Source of the DNA: Afipia sp.
GTDB lineage: Bacteria; Pseudomonadota; Alphaproteobacteria; Rhizobiales; Xanthobacteraceae
Length of the DNA: 52,623 nucleotides
NCBI GenBank assembly: GCA_017308495.1
Contig: JAFKES010000073.1
Location: 1-52,623 of the forward strand
Direction: 5' to 3'
Shown here: positions 38,149 to 46,727 of the stretch, piece after piece
How the letters are laid out: every line of letters starts with the position of its first letter
How positions within the stretch are numbered: the first letter of the stretch is position 1
Made by a program: the position numbers and the translations under genes
The notes under the pieces: generated by a model
What the model was told of the DNA's origin: nothing
Database searches by the model: none
What the model saw: only the letters and a program-made list of their open reading frames with translations

Positions 38149-40671
38149 ATGTCAGGCGTGATCGCGGGGATGCGGCAGACCTTGCTGTCCTGCACTTCGA
38201 TTGTGCGCGCGGGCGTCGCGGGCTGCGGCGGCGCGATGCTATTTGCCGCCGCGCCGGCATGGGCCGGCGAAGTCAGCGTCACCGACGCCGCGCTGGCGCT
38301 GTTCAGCGATCTCAACCGGCAGGAACTCGCCGCGCTGGCGGTGGCGGCCGCGGTGCTCGGCTTCTCGGTGGTGGCGGCGATTCTGCTGATGCGCACGCGG
38401 CTGCGCGCGGCCGGCATCGAGGCTGGTCTGCGCGCCGACAATCAGGCGCTGCAACTCGAATCCGACCGCTTTCGCGCGCTGCTGTTCGCCGAACCGCAGG
38501 TGCTGATCGCATGGGCGGCGGGCGACGACCGCCCCGATATCAGCGGCGATATCGCGCTGCTGCTGCCGCCGGGGGCCGATCCCGCCAATCCGCAGCGCGT
38601 ACTGGCGTTCGGAAGCTGGCTGCTGCCGGAACAGGCGCTCGAGATGGATCACGCCATCGACCGGTTGCGCGAGGCCGGCGAAGGCTTCCACCTCAACCTG
38701 TCCACCGCCGCGGGGCGCTCCATCGAAGCCATGGGCCGCGCCATCGGCGGCCAGGCCATCGTGCGGATTCGCGAACTGTCCGGCGTGCGCATGGAGCTGG
38801 CGGATTTGCGTGCCCGCCACGACCAGCTCGCTGAGGAAACCGCCACCTTGCGCGGCTTTGCCGACACGGTGGCGCTGCCACTCTGGGTCAGGCGCGCCGA
38901 CGGCACGCTGGGCTTCGCCAACACCGCCTATGCGCAGGCCACCGAGGCGCCTTCCGTCGCCGACGCCCTGGCCGGCAATCTCGAACTGCTCGACAGCGAC
39001 GACCGCGCCGACATGGCCCGCGCCCTCGCCGACAGCGGCGTGTTCGCAGGCCGGGTGCCGATCGTCACCCACGGCGAGCGCCGCATCTTCGACATCCGCG
39101 CCCTCACCGTGGCCGAGGGCAGCGCCGGGATCGCCGTCGACGTGACCGAGGCGGAAAACCTCCGCGCCGCGCTGAAGCGAATGGCGGAAGCGCATCGCCG
39201 CATGCTCGACCAGCTCTCCTCCGGCGTAGCGGTGTTCGACGCCGCGCGGCGGCTGACCTTCTACAACGATTCCTACCGCCGGCTGTGGGACCTCGACCGC
39301 GCCTTCCTCGACGACGGCCCGGACGATTCCAGCGTGCTCGACAAGCTGCGCGTGGCGCGCAAGATTCCCGAGCAGCCGGACTTTCGCGTCTGGAAGAACA
39401 AGCTGTTCGAAGCCTATCACACGCTGGAGCCGGCCAAGGACACCTGGTACCTGCCGGACGGCCGCGCCCTCAGCGTCGTCACCGCGCCCAATCCGGAAGG
39501 TGGCGTCACCTATCTGTTCGACGACGTCACCGAAGGCCTGAAGCTCGCACGACAGAACGACGGCCTGATGCGGGTGCAGCGCGAGACGCTGGACAACCTG
39601 TCCGAAGCCGTCGCGGTGTTCGGCAGCAACGGACGCGCGCAGCTGTTCAACCCGCCGTTTGCGCGTATGTGGAGGCTCGCGCCGGAAGCGCTGGCGCAGC
39701 AGCCGCATATCGAGACCGTCGAGCAATGGTGCCGGCCGCTGTTCGACGACGACACCACGTGGCGAACGCTGCGCGCGGCGATCACCGCCATCGACAACCG
39801 CAATTCCGTGCCGCTGCGGCTCGAGCGCCGCGACGGCAGCGTGCTCGACTGCACCACCATGCCCCTGCCCGACGGCGCGACCATGCTGACCTTCCAGGAC
39901 ATCACCGACACGGTGAACGTGGAGCGGGCGTTGCGCGAGCGCAACGAGGCGCTTGAAGCCGCCGACCAGATGAAGATCGATTTCGTCCATCACATGTCCT
40001 ACGAACTGCGCGCGCCGCTGACCTCGATCATCGGCTTCGCGCATTTCCTCGGCGATCCGTCCACCGGGCCGATGACGCCGAAGCAGGCCGAATATCTCGG
40101 CTACATCACCACCTCCACCGACGCGCTGCTGGCGATCAGCAACAACATCCTCGATCTCGCCACCATCGACGCCGGCGCGATGAAGCTCAATCTCGGGCCG
40201 GTGGACCTCGGCAAGACCGTGGCGGAGGCGACAGCCGGCCTTCAGGATCGCCTCGCGCGCGACCAGATCCGCCTCGACGTCGTCATCGATTCCGATATCG
40301 GCGCCTTCGTCGCCGACGAACGCCGCATCGTACAGGTGCTCTACAACCTGCTCGCCAACGCCGTCGGCTTCTCGCCGCCGAACAGCACGGTCAAGCTGCG
40401 CGCGCGGCGCGCCAATGGCAGCGTGGTGTTCTCGGTATCCGACACCGGCCCCGGCATTCCCGCGGACGTCAAGGACAAGGTGTTCGACTGGTTCGAAAGC
40501 CACGCCAACGGCTCACGCCATCGCGGCGCCGGCCTCGGCCTGTCGCTGGTGCGCTCCTTCGTCGAACTGCATGGCGGCCGGGTCCATGTCGATTCGACGG
40601 TGGGCAAGGGCACCACCGTCACCTGCGAATTTCCGGCTGACCACACCGCGCACCGCAACGCCGCCGAATGA
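38149..40671 (+). CDS. divL: DivL-type cell-cycle histidine-kinase-like protein (Tyr in H-box)
   Basis: An 840-residue membrane-bound sensor-kinase-like protein. After an N-terminal signal or TM region and a further TM segment (LAALAVAAAVLGFSVVAAIL), it has PAS-like domains (around VRRADGTLGFANTAY, FDAARRLTFYNDSYRRLWDLD and FGSNGRAQLFNPPF). A HisKA domain and an HATPase domain follow (N box NLLANAVGFSP, G1 DTGPGIP, G2 GAGLGLSLV). The phospho-acceptor position reads MSYELRAPLTSI, so Tyr618 replaces the usual His. This is the hallmark of Caulobacter DivL, which interacts with DivK and controls CckA. The downstream tsaE-amgK-murU-addBA genes fit the divL neighbourhood. The start at 38149 is inferred. 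Confidence 0.88.
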   Translation: MSGVIAGMRQTLLSCTSIVRAGVAGCGGAMLFAAAPAWAGEVSVTDAALALFSDLNRQELAALAVAAAVLGFSVVAAILLMRTRLRAAGIEAGLRADNQALQLESDRFRALLFAEPQVLIAWAAGDDRPDISGDIALLLPPGADPANPQRVLAFGSWLLPEQALEMDHAIDRLREAGEGFHLNLSTAAGRSIEAMGRAIGGQAIVRIRELSGVRMELADLRARHDQLAEETATLRGFADTVALPLWVRRADGTLGFANTAYAQATEAPSVADALAGNLELLDSDDRADMARALADSGVFAGRVPIVTHGERRIFDIRALTVAEGSAGIAVDVTEAENLRAALKRMAEAHRRMLDQLSSGVAVFDAARRLTFYNDSYRRLWDLDRAFLDDGPDDSSVLDKLRVARKIPEQPDFRVWKNKLFEAYHTLEPAKDTWYLPDGRALSVVTAPNPEGGVTYLFDDVTEGLKLARQNDGLMRVQRETLDNLSEAVAVFGSNGRAQLFNPPFARMWRLAPEALAQQPHIETVEQWCRPLFDDDTTWRTLRAAITAIDNRNSVPLRLERRDGSVLDCTTMPLPDGATMLTFQDITDTVNVERALRERNEALEAADQMKIDFVHHMSYELRAPLTSIIGFAHFLGDPSTGPMTPKQAEYLGYITTSTDALLAISNNILDLATIDAGAMKLNLGPVDLGKTVAEATAGLQDRLARDQIRLDVVIDSDIGAFVADERRIVQVLYNLLANAVGFSPPNSTVKLRARRANGSVVFSVSDTGPGIPADVKDKVFDWFESHANGSRHRGAGLGLSLVRSFVELHGGRVHVDSTVGKGTTVTCEFPADHTAHRNAAE

Positions 40672-42191
40672 GCGAACCCTTCGTCTTTCACGTCGCCCTC
40701 GCCAACGAAGCCGCCACCGCCGGCCTGATGGCCGATCTGGCGCTGCTGCTAGGCCCCGGCGACGTCATCGCGCTGTCGGGTGACCTCGGCGCGGGCAAGA
40801 CCTCGGCCGCACGGGCGCTGATCCGCTATCTGGCGCAGGACGACGACTACGAGGTGCCGAGCCCGACCTTCACCCTGGCGCAGCACTACGACCTGGCACC
40901 CTTTGCCGTTCTCCACGCCGATCTCTATCGCATCGGCGATCCCTCCGAACTGGAGGAGATCGGCCTTGCGCCGCTGCCCGAGCGCGCTGTGACGCTGATC
41001 GAGTGGCCCGAGCGCGCGCCCGAGTTATTGCCGGCGGACCGCATCGCCATCACCTTGAGCCATCGCCCGGCACTGGGCTCCGCCGCCCGCGCGGCCGAGA
41101 TTACCGGTTACGGCGCGGCCCGCGCCAAGGTCGAACGGCTCGCCGCGCTGCGCCAGTTCCTCGATCTCGCCGGCCAGATCGACGCCAGACGGCAGCGCAT
41201 GCCGGGCGACGCCTCCACCCGCTCCTATGCGCGGCTGTTCAAGGGCGACGCCGTCGCCATCCTGATGAATTCGCCGCGCCGCCCCGACGGCCCCGCGCTC
41301 TACAACGGCCAATCCTACAGCGCGGCGGTGCATCTGGCCGAGGACATCAAGCCGTTCGTCGCCATCGCCAACGGCCTGCGCCAGCGCGGCTATTCCGCGC
41401 CGGAAATCTATCACGCCGATCTCGACGAGGGCTTCCTCATCACCGAGGATCTCGGCCGCGCCGTGTTCATCGACGGCGATCCGCCGGCCCCGATCGTTGA
41501 GCGCTACGAGGCGGCGGTGGACATGCTGGCGGCGCTGCATCACGCGCCGCTGCCGGAGGTGCTGCCGCTCGCGCCGCAGATCGACTACACCGTTCCGCCG
41601 TTCGACAATGAGGCCATGACGATCGAAGTCGGGCTGATGCTGGAATGGTATCTGCCGGACCGCAACGTCACGGTCACCGATGCCCTGCGCGCCGATTTCG
41701 AGCGGCTGTGGCGCGACCTGTTCGCACGGCTGACGGGCGTGCCGCGCACCTGGGTGCTGCGCGATTTCCATTCGCCCAACCTGATCTGGCTGGAGCAACG
41801 CCTGGGCATTGCCCGGGTCGGGCTGATCGATTTTCAGGACACGGTGATGGGCCCCGCCGCCTACGACGTGGTCTCGCTGCTGCAGGACGCGCGGATCGAC
41901 GTGCCGGAGCCGGTGGAAATCGCCCTGCTGGCGCGCTACGCCCGGGCGCGGAAGACCGCGGACCCCGCGTTTGATCCGGCCGCGTTCGTGGCGCAGTACG
42001 CGATCATGTCGGCGCAGCGCAACACCCGCCTGCTCGGCACCTTCGCCCGCCTCAACCGGCGTGACGGAAAACCGCACTATCTGCGCCACCAGCCCCGGGC
42101 GTGGACCTATCTCAACCGCGCCCTCGCCCATCCCGGACTCGCTGCCTACCGACAGTGGTGCGCAACCCATATGCCGGCCCCGGCCGCCTGA
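40668..42191 (+). CDS. Fused TsaE (tRNA t6A ATPase) and AmgK-like sugar kinase
   Basis: A 507-residue two-domain protein. Residues 1 to about 150 are TsaE, the P-loop ATPase needed for threonylcarbamoyladenosine formation at A37 of tRNA: Walker A GDLGAGKT (38-45), VPSPTFTLAQ and HADLYRI. The rest is an aminoglycoside-phosphotransferase-fold kinase of the AmgK family, which phosphorylates N-acetylmuramate/N-acetylglucosamine at C1 in peptidoglycan recycling. The kinase motifs are GDASTRSYARL, the catalytic loop VLRDFHSPNLIWL, and IDFQDTVMGPAAYDVVSLL. MurU, the next enzyme of that pathway, is encoded two genes downstream. The start overlaps the divL stop (ATGA). Confidence 0.9.
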   Translation: MSEPFVFHVALANEAATAGLMADLALLLGPGDVIALSGDLGAGKTSAARALIRYLAQDDDYEVPSPTFTLAQHYDLAPFAVLHADLYRIGDPSELEEIGLAPLPERAVTLIEWPERAPELLPADRIAITLSHRPALGSAARAAEITGYGAARAKVERLAALRQFLDLAGQIDARRQRMPGDASTRSYARLFKGDAVAILMNSPRRPDGPALYNGQSYSAAVHLAEDIKPFVAIANGLRQRGYSAPEIYHADLDEGFLITEDLGRAVFIDGDPPAPIVERYEAAVDMLAALHHAPLPEVLPLAPQIDYTVPPFDNEAMTIEVGLMLEWYLPDRNVTVTDALRADFERLWRDLFARLTGVPRTWVLRDFHSPNLIWLEQRLGIARVGLIDFQDTVMGPAAYDVVSLLQDARIDVPEPVEIALLARYARARKTADPAFDPAAFVAQYAIMSAQRNTRLLGTFARLNRRDGKPHYLRHQPRAWTYLNRALAHPGLAAYRQWCATHMPAPAA

Positions 42192-42285
42192 TCGCCGCTG
42201 ACTTTTACCGGTTGTTAGCCGAACCCGCCGTAATCTCCCTGCGACAGCCGTGCGCGAATGCACGGCCCCGTGGAGTGATGGGGTC

Positions 42286-42609
42286 ATGGCGGAACGGCAA
42301 CAGGGCGAGCGCGTCGTGTTCGAGCGCGGCTTCGCCGCTCGCATGATGGGCATCGACGGCACCTGGCGTCGCAACTGCCTGGTGGAGGACGTATCCGAGA
42401 CCGGCGCCAAGCTGACCGTAGAGGGGTCGGTCGAGGGGCTCAACCTCAAGGAATTCTTCCTGCTGCTGTCGTCCACCGGACTGGCCTACCGCCGCTGCGA
42501 ATTATCCTGGGTGAACGGCGATCAGATCGGCGCCGGCTTCCTCAAGCCGAACGACGGCAAGAAGCGCAGCGGCCGCCGTAGCGGGAATTCCCCAATCGTG
42601 GAGGCGTGA
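42286..42609 (+). CDS. Single-domain PilZ protein
   Basis: This 107-residue protein looks like a stand-alone PilZ domain, the usual c-di-GMP-binding module. Recognisable parts are the N-terminal basic segment (ERQQGERVVFERGF), CLVEDVSETGAKLTV, which corresponds to the second PilZ motif DxSxxG, and the closing strand ELSWVNGDQIGAGFL. The RxxxR-type motif is less clear: the run ERVVFERGF holds Arg residues but not the exact spacing, so nucleotide binding is not certain. It sits between the tsaE-amgK fusion and murU on the same strand; the start at 42286 is preceded by GGAGTGATGG. Confidence 0.75.
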   Translation: MAERQQGERVVFERGFAARMMGIDGTWRRNCLVEDVSETGAKLTVEGSVEGLNLKEFFLLLSSTGLAYRRCELSWVNGDQIGAGFLKPNDGKKRSGRRSGNSPIVEA

Positions 42610-42736
42610 GCGCGCCGCGGCTGCAGGTCGCAACCTTCAGTCGTCGCACCGTCACAATCCGCGATTACAGCGTCAACCATCCGCCCGACCGCGCCGATTC
42701 GGCCGGTTCCATGCGCACACTTCGAGATTCTCACCG

Positions 42737-43459
42737 ATGCCCATCCGACCGACTTCAGCCATGGTTCTCGCCGCCGGTCTCGGCACGCGGATGCGGCCCC
42801 TGACCGACACCATGCCCAAGCCGATGGTGCCGGTGGCCGGGAAGCCGCTGCTCGACCATGTGCTGGACCGTCTGGCCGAGGCCGACGTCGCGACGGCGGT
42901 GGTCAACGTGCACTACCTGCCCGACCAGATCGTGCGGCACGTCGAGGGGCGCGCGCGACCGCACGTGGTGATCTCCGACGAGCGCGACACGGTGCTCGGC
43001 ACCGGCGGTGGGGTGGTCAAGGCGCTGCCCCTGCTCGGCGATGCTCCGTTCTATCACCTCAACGCCGACACCATGTGGATCGACGGCGTGCGCCCCAATC
43101 TGCTGCGCCTCGCCGACACCTTCGATCCGGCGCGCATGGATATCCTGCTGCTGATGGCGCCCACCGCGCACAGTATCGGCTATTCTGGTTCCGGCGATTA
43201 CGCGATGTTGACCGATGGCAGCCTGCGCCGGCGCAAGGAGCATGAGGTGGTGCCGTTCGTCTATGCCGGCGCGGCGATCCTCTCGCCCGCGATCTTCAAG
43301 GATGCTCCGGCCGGAGAATTTTCCCTGACCCGGATGTTCGACATCGCCAACGAACAGAGCCGCCTGTTCGGCCTGCGGCTCGACGGCACCTGGATGCATG
43401 TCGGCACGCCCGACGCGGTGCAGGCCGCCGAGGCCGCGCTGCTCGCCAGCGCCGCGTAA
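42737..43459 (+). CDS. murU: N-acetylmuramate-alpha-1-phosphate uridylyltransferase (MurU-like)
   Basis: A 240-residue nucleotidyltransferase that converts MurNAc-1-phosphate and UTP to UDP-MurNAc in the peptidoglycan recycling route that bypasses MurA. The N-terminal glycosyltransferase-A-type motif is AMVLAAGLGTRMRPLTD, followed by KPMVPVAGKPLLDH, the substrate region GTGGGVVKALPLL and the metal-site LNADTMWIDG. The C-terminus ends WMHVGTPDAVQAAE, typical of short nucleotidyltransferases. The upstream AmgK domain supplies its substrate, which supports the MurU assignment over a generic mannose-1-phosphate enzyme. Confidence 0.87.
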   Translation: MPIRPTSAMVLAAGLGTRMRPLTDTMPKPMVPVAGKPLLDHVLDRLAEADVATAVVNVHYLPDQIVRHVEGRARPHVVISDERDTVLGTGGGVVKALPLLGDAPFYHLNADTMWIDGVRPNLLRLADTFDPARMDILLLMAPTAHSIGYSGSGDYAMLTDGSLRRRKEHEVVPFVYAGAAILSPAIFKDAPAGEFSLTRMFDIANEQSRLFGLRLDGTWMHVGTPDAVQAAEAALLASAA

Positions 43460-43544
43460 CGCGCCGATCCGGCTCCCGGCCGCAGGACTCCCCTCGCCGG
43501 TCCTCCCCATGCCATGATGACACCGATCGCGAATCGGATCGCTC

Positions 43545-46500
43545 ATGCGCGTTTTCAATGTTCCCTCCTCTGCGCCGTTTCTCCACACGGTGATTGCGGC
43601 TCTCGCCGACGGCCGGCTGGTGCCGGGTTTCGACGCGCATGCACATCCCGAGCGGCTCGCCGACGTCACGCTCTATCTGCCGACGCGCCGCGCCGGACGC
43701 ATGGCGCGCGAGGTGTTTCTCGAGGTGCTCGGCACCGACGCCGTGCTGCTGCCGCGCATCGTGGCGCTGGGCAGCGTCGACGAGGACGAACTGGAATTTT
43801 CCGACACCGCCGCGTTCGGTGGCGCCGATGCGCTGCGCCTGCCGCCGCCCATCGACGATCTCGCACGCCGGCTGACGCTGGCGCGCCTCGTCGCCGCCTG
43901 GGCGCGCAACCAGCCCGATTCGCTGGTGGTGGGCAGCCCCGCCTCGACGCTGGCGCTGGCCGGCGATCTGGCGCGGCTGATGGACGACATGGTGACGCGC
44001 GGCGTCGGCTGGAGCGCGCTCGACGACGTCGTGCCCGACGACCTCGACGTGCACTGGCAGCACACGCTGAAATTCCTCAAGATCGCCCGCGACACCTGGC
44101 CCGCCTATCTCGCCGAGATCGACCGCATCGAGCCGGCCACGCGACGCGACCGCCTGATCGACGCGGAAATTGCCCGCCTCACCGCGATGACCCGAGGCCC
44201 CGTGATCGCGGCCGGCTCCACCGGCTCGATGCCCGCCACCGCGAAACTGCTGCGCGCCATCGCCACGATACCGAACGGCGCAGTGGTGCTGCCGGGCCTC
44301 GACACCCATCTCGACGCCGCCGCCTGGAATTCCATCGGCGATGTCAGCGATGGCGATCCCGCGACGCCGCCGCCGACCTGGAGCCATCCGCAATTCGCAC
44401 TGCATCACTTGCTGACGCGCGTGTTCGACATCACCCGCGACGAGGTGATCGCACTGGCAGAGCCCGCGCCCCATGGCCGCGAAGTGCTTGCCTCCGAAGC
44501 GATGCGCCCCGCCAGTGCCAGCGCGCAATGGCACACCGAACTCGACAAGCCGGAGGTTGCCTCGCGCATCGCCGCGGCGATGACGGATCTCGCGGTGATC
44601 GAAGCCGCCAATCCGGAAGCGGAAGCGCTCGCCATCGCGGTCGCCATGCGCGAGGCCCGCGAGCGCGGCATCACAGCCGCGCTGGTGACGCCCGACCGTG
44701 TGCTGGCGCGGCGGGTGATGGCGTCGCTCGACCGCTGGGGCTTGGTGGTCGACGATTCCGGCGGCGTTTCGCTGATGGACACTCCAGCCGGGCTGTTCGC
44801 GCGGCTCACCGCGGAAACCGTCGCCGATGAACTGGCCCCGCCGACGCTGCTGGCGCTGCTCAAGCATCCGCTGTTCCGGCTCGGCCGCGCCCAGGACGGG
44901 TGGTCCGCCGCGATCGCCGATGTTGAGCTGGCGCTGCTGCGCGGCCCGCGGCCGCCGCCCGGCTGCGCCGGCTTGCGCCGCGAATTCGACCGCGTCCGCG
45001 CCGAACTCGACAAGCTGAAACGGCAAGAGCCCTCCGCCATCCACGGCTCGGAGCCGCGCGCGCGGCTGGACGATGCCGCACTCGACGATGTGCGGGCGCT
45101 GATCGTCGCGCTGGCGCAGGCGCTCGCGCCGCTAGAGCACCTGCACGGCAGCAAGCCGCACGACGTGACGGAATTGGCCGCGCGGCACTACGATGCCATC
45201 GAGGCGCTGGCGCGCGACGACCGCCAGGCGCTGGCGCTGTTTCAGGCCGACGGCGGCCGCGAACTGGTGCGCAGCTTCGACGATCTTTTCGGCGCGAACG
45301 ACGCCGATGCGATCCGCAACGATGCTGCGCCCTATCATCCCGCCCCCTCCGGCCTCACGGCCCGGCTCGGCGATTATCCGGACGTGTTCCGCACCGCCTT
45401 CGCCGACCGCACCGTGCGGCGGCCTCAGAACAGCGCGGCGCATCTGCGCATCTATGGTCCGCTCGAAGCGCGCCTGACCGAAAGCGATCGCGTCATTCTC
45501 GGCGGCCTGATCGAAGGCGTGTGGCCGCCCGCACCGCGCACTGATCCGTGGCTGAGCCGGCCGATGCGCCACCAGCTCGGCCTCGAGCTACCCGAGCGGC
45601 GCATCGGCCTCTCGGCCCACGACTTCGCCCAGTTGCTGGGCGCCAAGGACCTGATCCTGTCGCGGGCAGCGAAAGCCGGCGGCGCGCCGGCAGTGGCCTC
45701 GCGCTTCCTGCACCGCCTTAAGGCCGTCGCCGGCAACGATCTGTGGGCGCAGGCGACGGCGCGCGGCGCGGCGTTTGTGCGCTGGGCCGACGCCTGCGAC
45801 CAACCCACGCAGGTTATCCCCGCGCCGCAGCCGATGCCGAAGCCGGCGCTGGCGCTGCGGCCAACGCGAATGTCGGTCACCGAGATCGAGGACTGGCTGC
45901 GCGATCCCTATACGATCTACGCCCGGCGCATCCTCGGCCTCGTTGCGCTCGATCCGGTGGACATGCCGCCCACGGCGGCGGATCGCGGCTCGGCGATCCA
46001 TGCCGCGCTCAGCGCCTTCACCACCGCATTTCCCGCGCGCCTGCCGGACGATCCGGCGCAGACGCTGCGCGCCATCGGAGAAACCTGCTTCGCGCCCCTG
46101 ATGGAGCGTCCCGAGGCGCGCGCGCTGTGGTGGCCGCGCTTCCTGCGCATCGCGTCGTGGTTCGCCGGATGGGAGGACCAGCGGCGACTCAACGTCGCGC
46201 GCATCGACAGTGAGGTCCGCGGCGAAATGAAGATCGCGCTGCCCGAGGGCCGCGTCTTCACCCTCACCGCCCGCGCCGACCGCATCGAGCATCGCACTGA
46301 CCGCACCTTCGCTCTGCTCGATTACAAGACCGGCCAGCCGCCGAGCGGCAAGCAGGTCTATCTTGGCCTGTCGCCGCAACTGACGCTGGAAGCCGCGATC
46401 CTGCGCGGCGGCGGCTTTCCGGACATTCCCGCCGGCGCGACGGTGAGCGAACTCGTCTATGTCCGGCTCAGCGGCAACAGTCCGGCCGGCGAGGAGCGCG

Positions 46501-46727
46501 TGCTCGACCTCCGCGCCGGCCGCAGCGATCCGCCGCAATTGCCCGATGAGGCCGCCGACGATGCGCTGCGCGAACTGACCGCGCTGATCCGCCGCTACGA
46601 CAATGCGGACGAGCCGTATCGCTCGGTGGTGCTGACCATGTGGACCAACCGTTACGGCGCCTATGACGATCTCGCCCGCATCAGGGAATGGTCGGCCGGC
46701 GGGGGCAACAGCGGGAGCGACGAATGA
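43545..46727 (+). CDS. addB: Double-strand break repair protein AddB
   Basis: AddB is the helicase-like and nuclease partner of AddA; together they resect double-strand ends for RecA loading. The 1060-residue protein lacks a clear Walker A Lys motif at its N-terminus, as in alphaproteobacterial AddB proteins (YLPTRRAGRMAREVFLEVLG). The C-terminal part has a PD-(D/E)xK nuclease domain with the core LLDYKTGQPPSGKQ and the conserved FTLTARADRIE. The stop overlaps the addA start (ATGA), a translationally coupled pair. I do not see the full set of Cys residues of the iron-sulfur AddB of Firmicutes. Confidence 0.93.
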   Translation: MRVFNVPSSAPFLHTVIAALADGRLVPGFDAHAHPERLADVTLYLPTRRAGRMAREVFLEVLGTDAVLLPRIVALGSVDEDELEFSDTAAFGGADALRLPPPIDDLARRLTLARLVAAWARNQPDSLVVGSPASTLALAGDLARLMDDMVTRGVGWSALDDVVPDDLDVHWQHTLKFLKIARDTWPAYLAEIDRIEPATRRDRLIDAEIARLTAMTRGPVIAAGSTGSMPATAKLLRAIATIPNGAVVLPGLDTHLDAAAWNSIGDVSDGDPATPPPTWSHPQFALHHLLTRVFDITRDEVIALAEPAPHGREVLASEAMRPASASAQWHTELDKPEVASRIAAAMTDLAVIEAANPEAEALAIAVAMREARERGITAALVTPDRVLARRVMASLDRWGLVVDDSGGVSLMDTPAGLFARLTAETVADELAPPTLLALLKHPLFRLGRAQDGWSAAIADVELALLRGPRPPPGCAGLRREFDRVRAELDKLKRQEPSAIHGSEPRARLDDAALDDVRALIVALAQALAPLEHLHGSKPHDVTELAARHYDAIEALARDDRQALALFQADGGRELVRSFDDLFGANDADAIRNDAAPYHPAPSGLTARLGDYPDVFRTAFADRTVRRPQNSAAHLRIYGPLEARLTESDRVILGGLIEGVWPPAPRTDPWLSRPMRHQLGLELPERRIGLSAHDFAQLLGAKDLILSRAAKAGGAPAVASRFLHRLKAVAGNDLWAQATARGAAFVRWADACDQPTQVIPAPQPMPKPALALRPTRMSVTEIEDWLRDPYTIYARRILGLVALDPVDMPPTAADRGSAIHAALSAFTTAFPARLPDDPAQTLRAIGETCFAPLMERPEARALWWPRFLRIASWFAGWEDQRRLNVARIDSEVRGEMKIALPEGRVFTLTARADRIEHRTDRTFALLDYKTGQPPSGKQVYLGLSPQLTLEAAILRGGGFPDIPAGATVSELVYVRLSGNSPAGEERVLDLRAGRSDPPQLPDEAADDALRELTALIRRYDNADEPYRSVVLTMWTNRYGAYDDLARIREWSAGGGNSGSDE

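Noticed and set aside
39997-40002. DivL Tyr as a sign of a dead kinase or pseudogene
   Set aside because: The whole reading frame and ATP-binding motifs are intact, and Tyr at this place is the known hallmark of DivL.
38239-40503. A 754-codon open frame on the minus strand across the kinase gene
   Set aside because: Antisense frames stay open in high-GC coding DNA. Its composition is His/Arg-rich with no domain, and the plus-strand DivL has full domain structure. The same reasoning removes the long antisense frames over addA, accD/folC, gyrB and katG.
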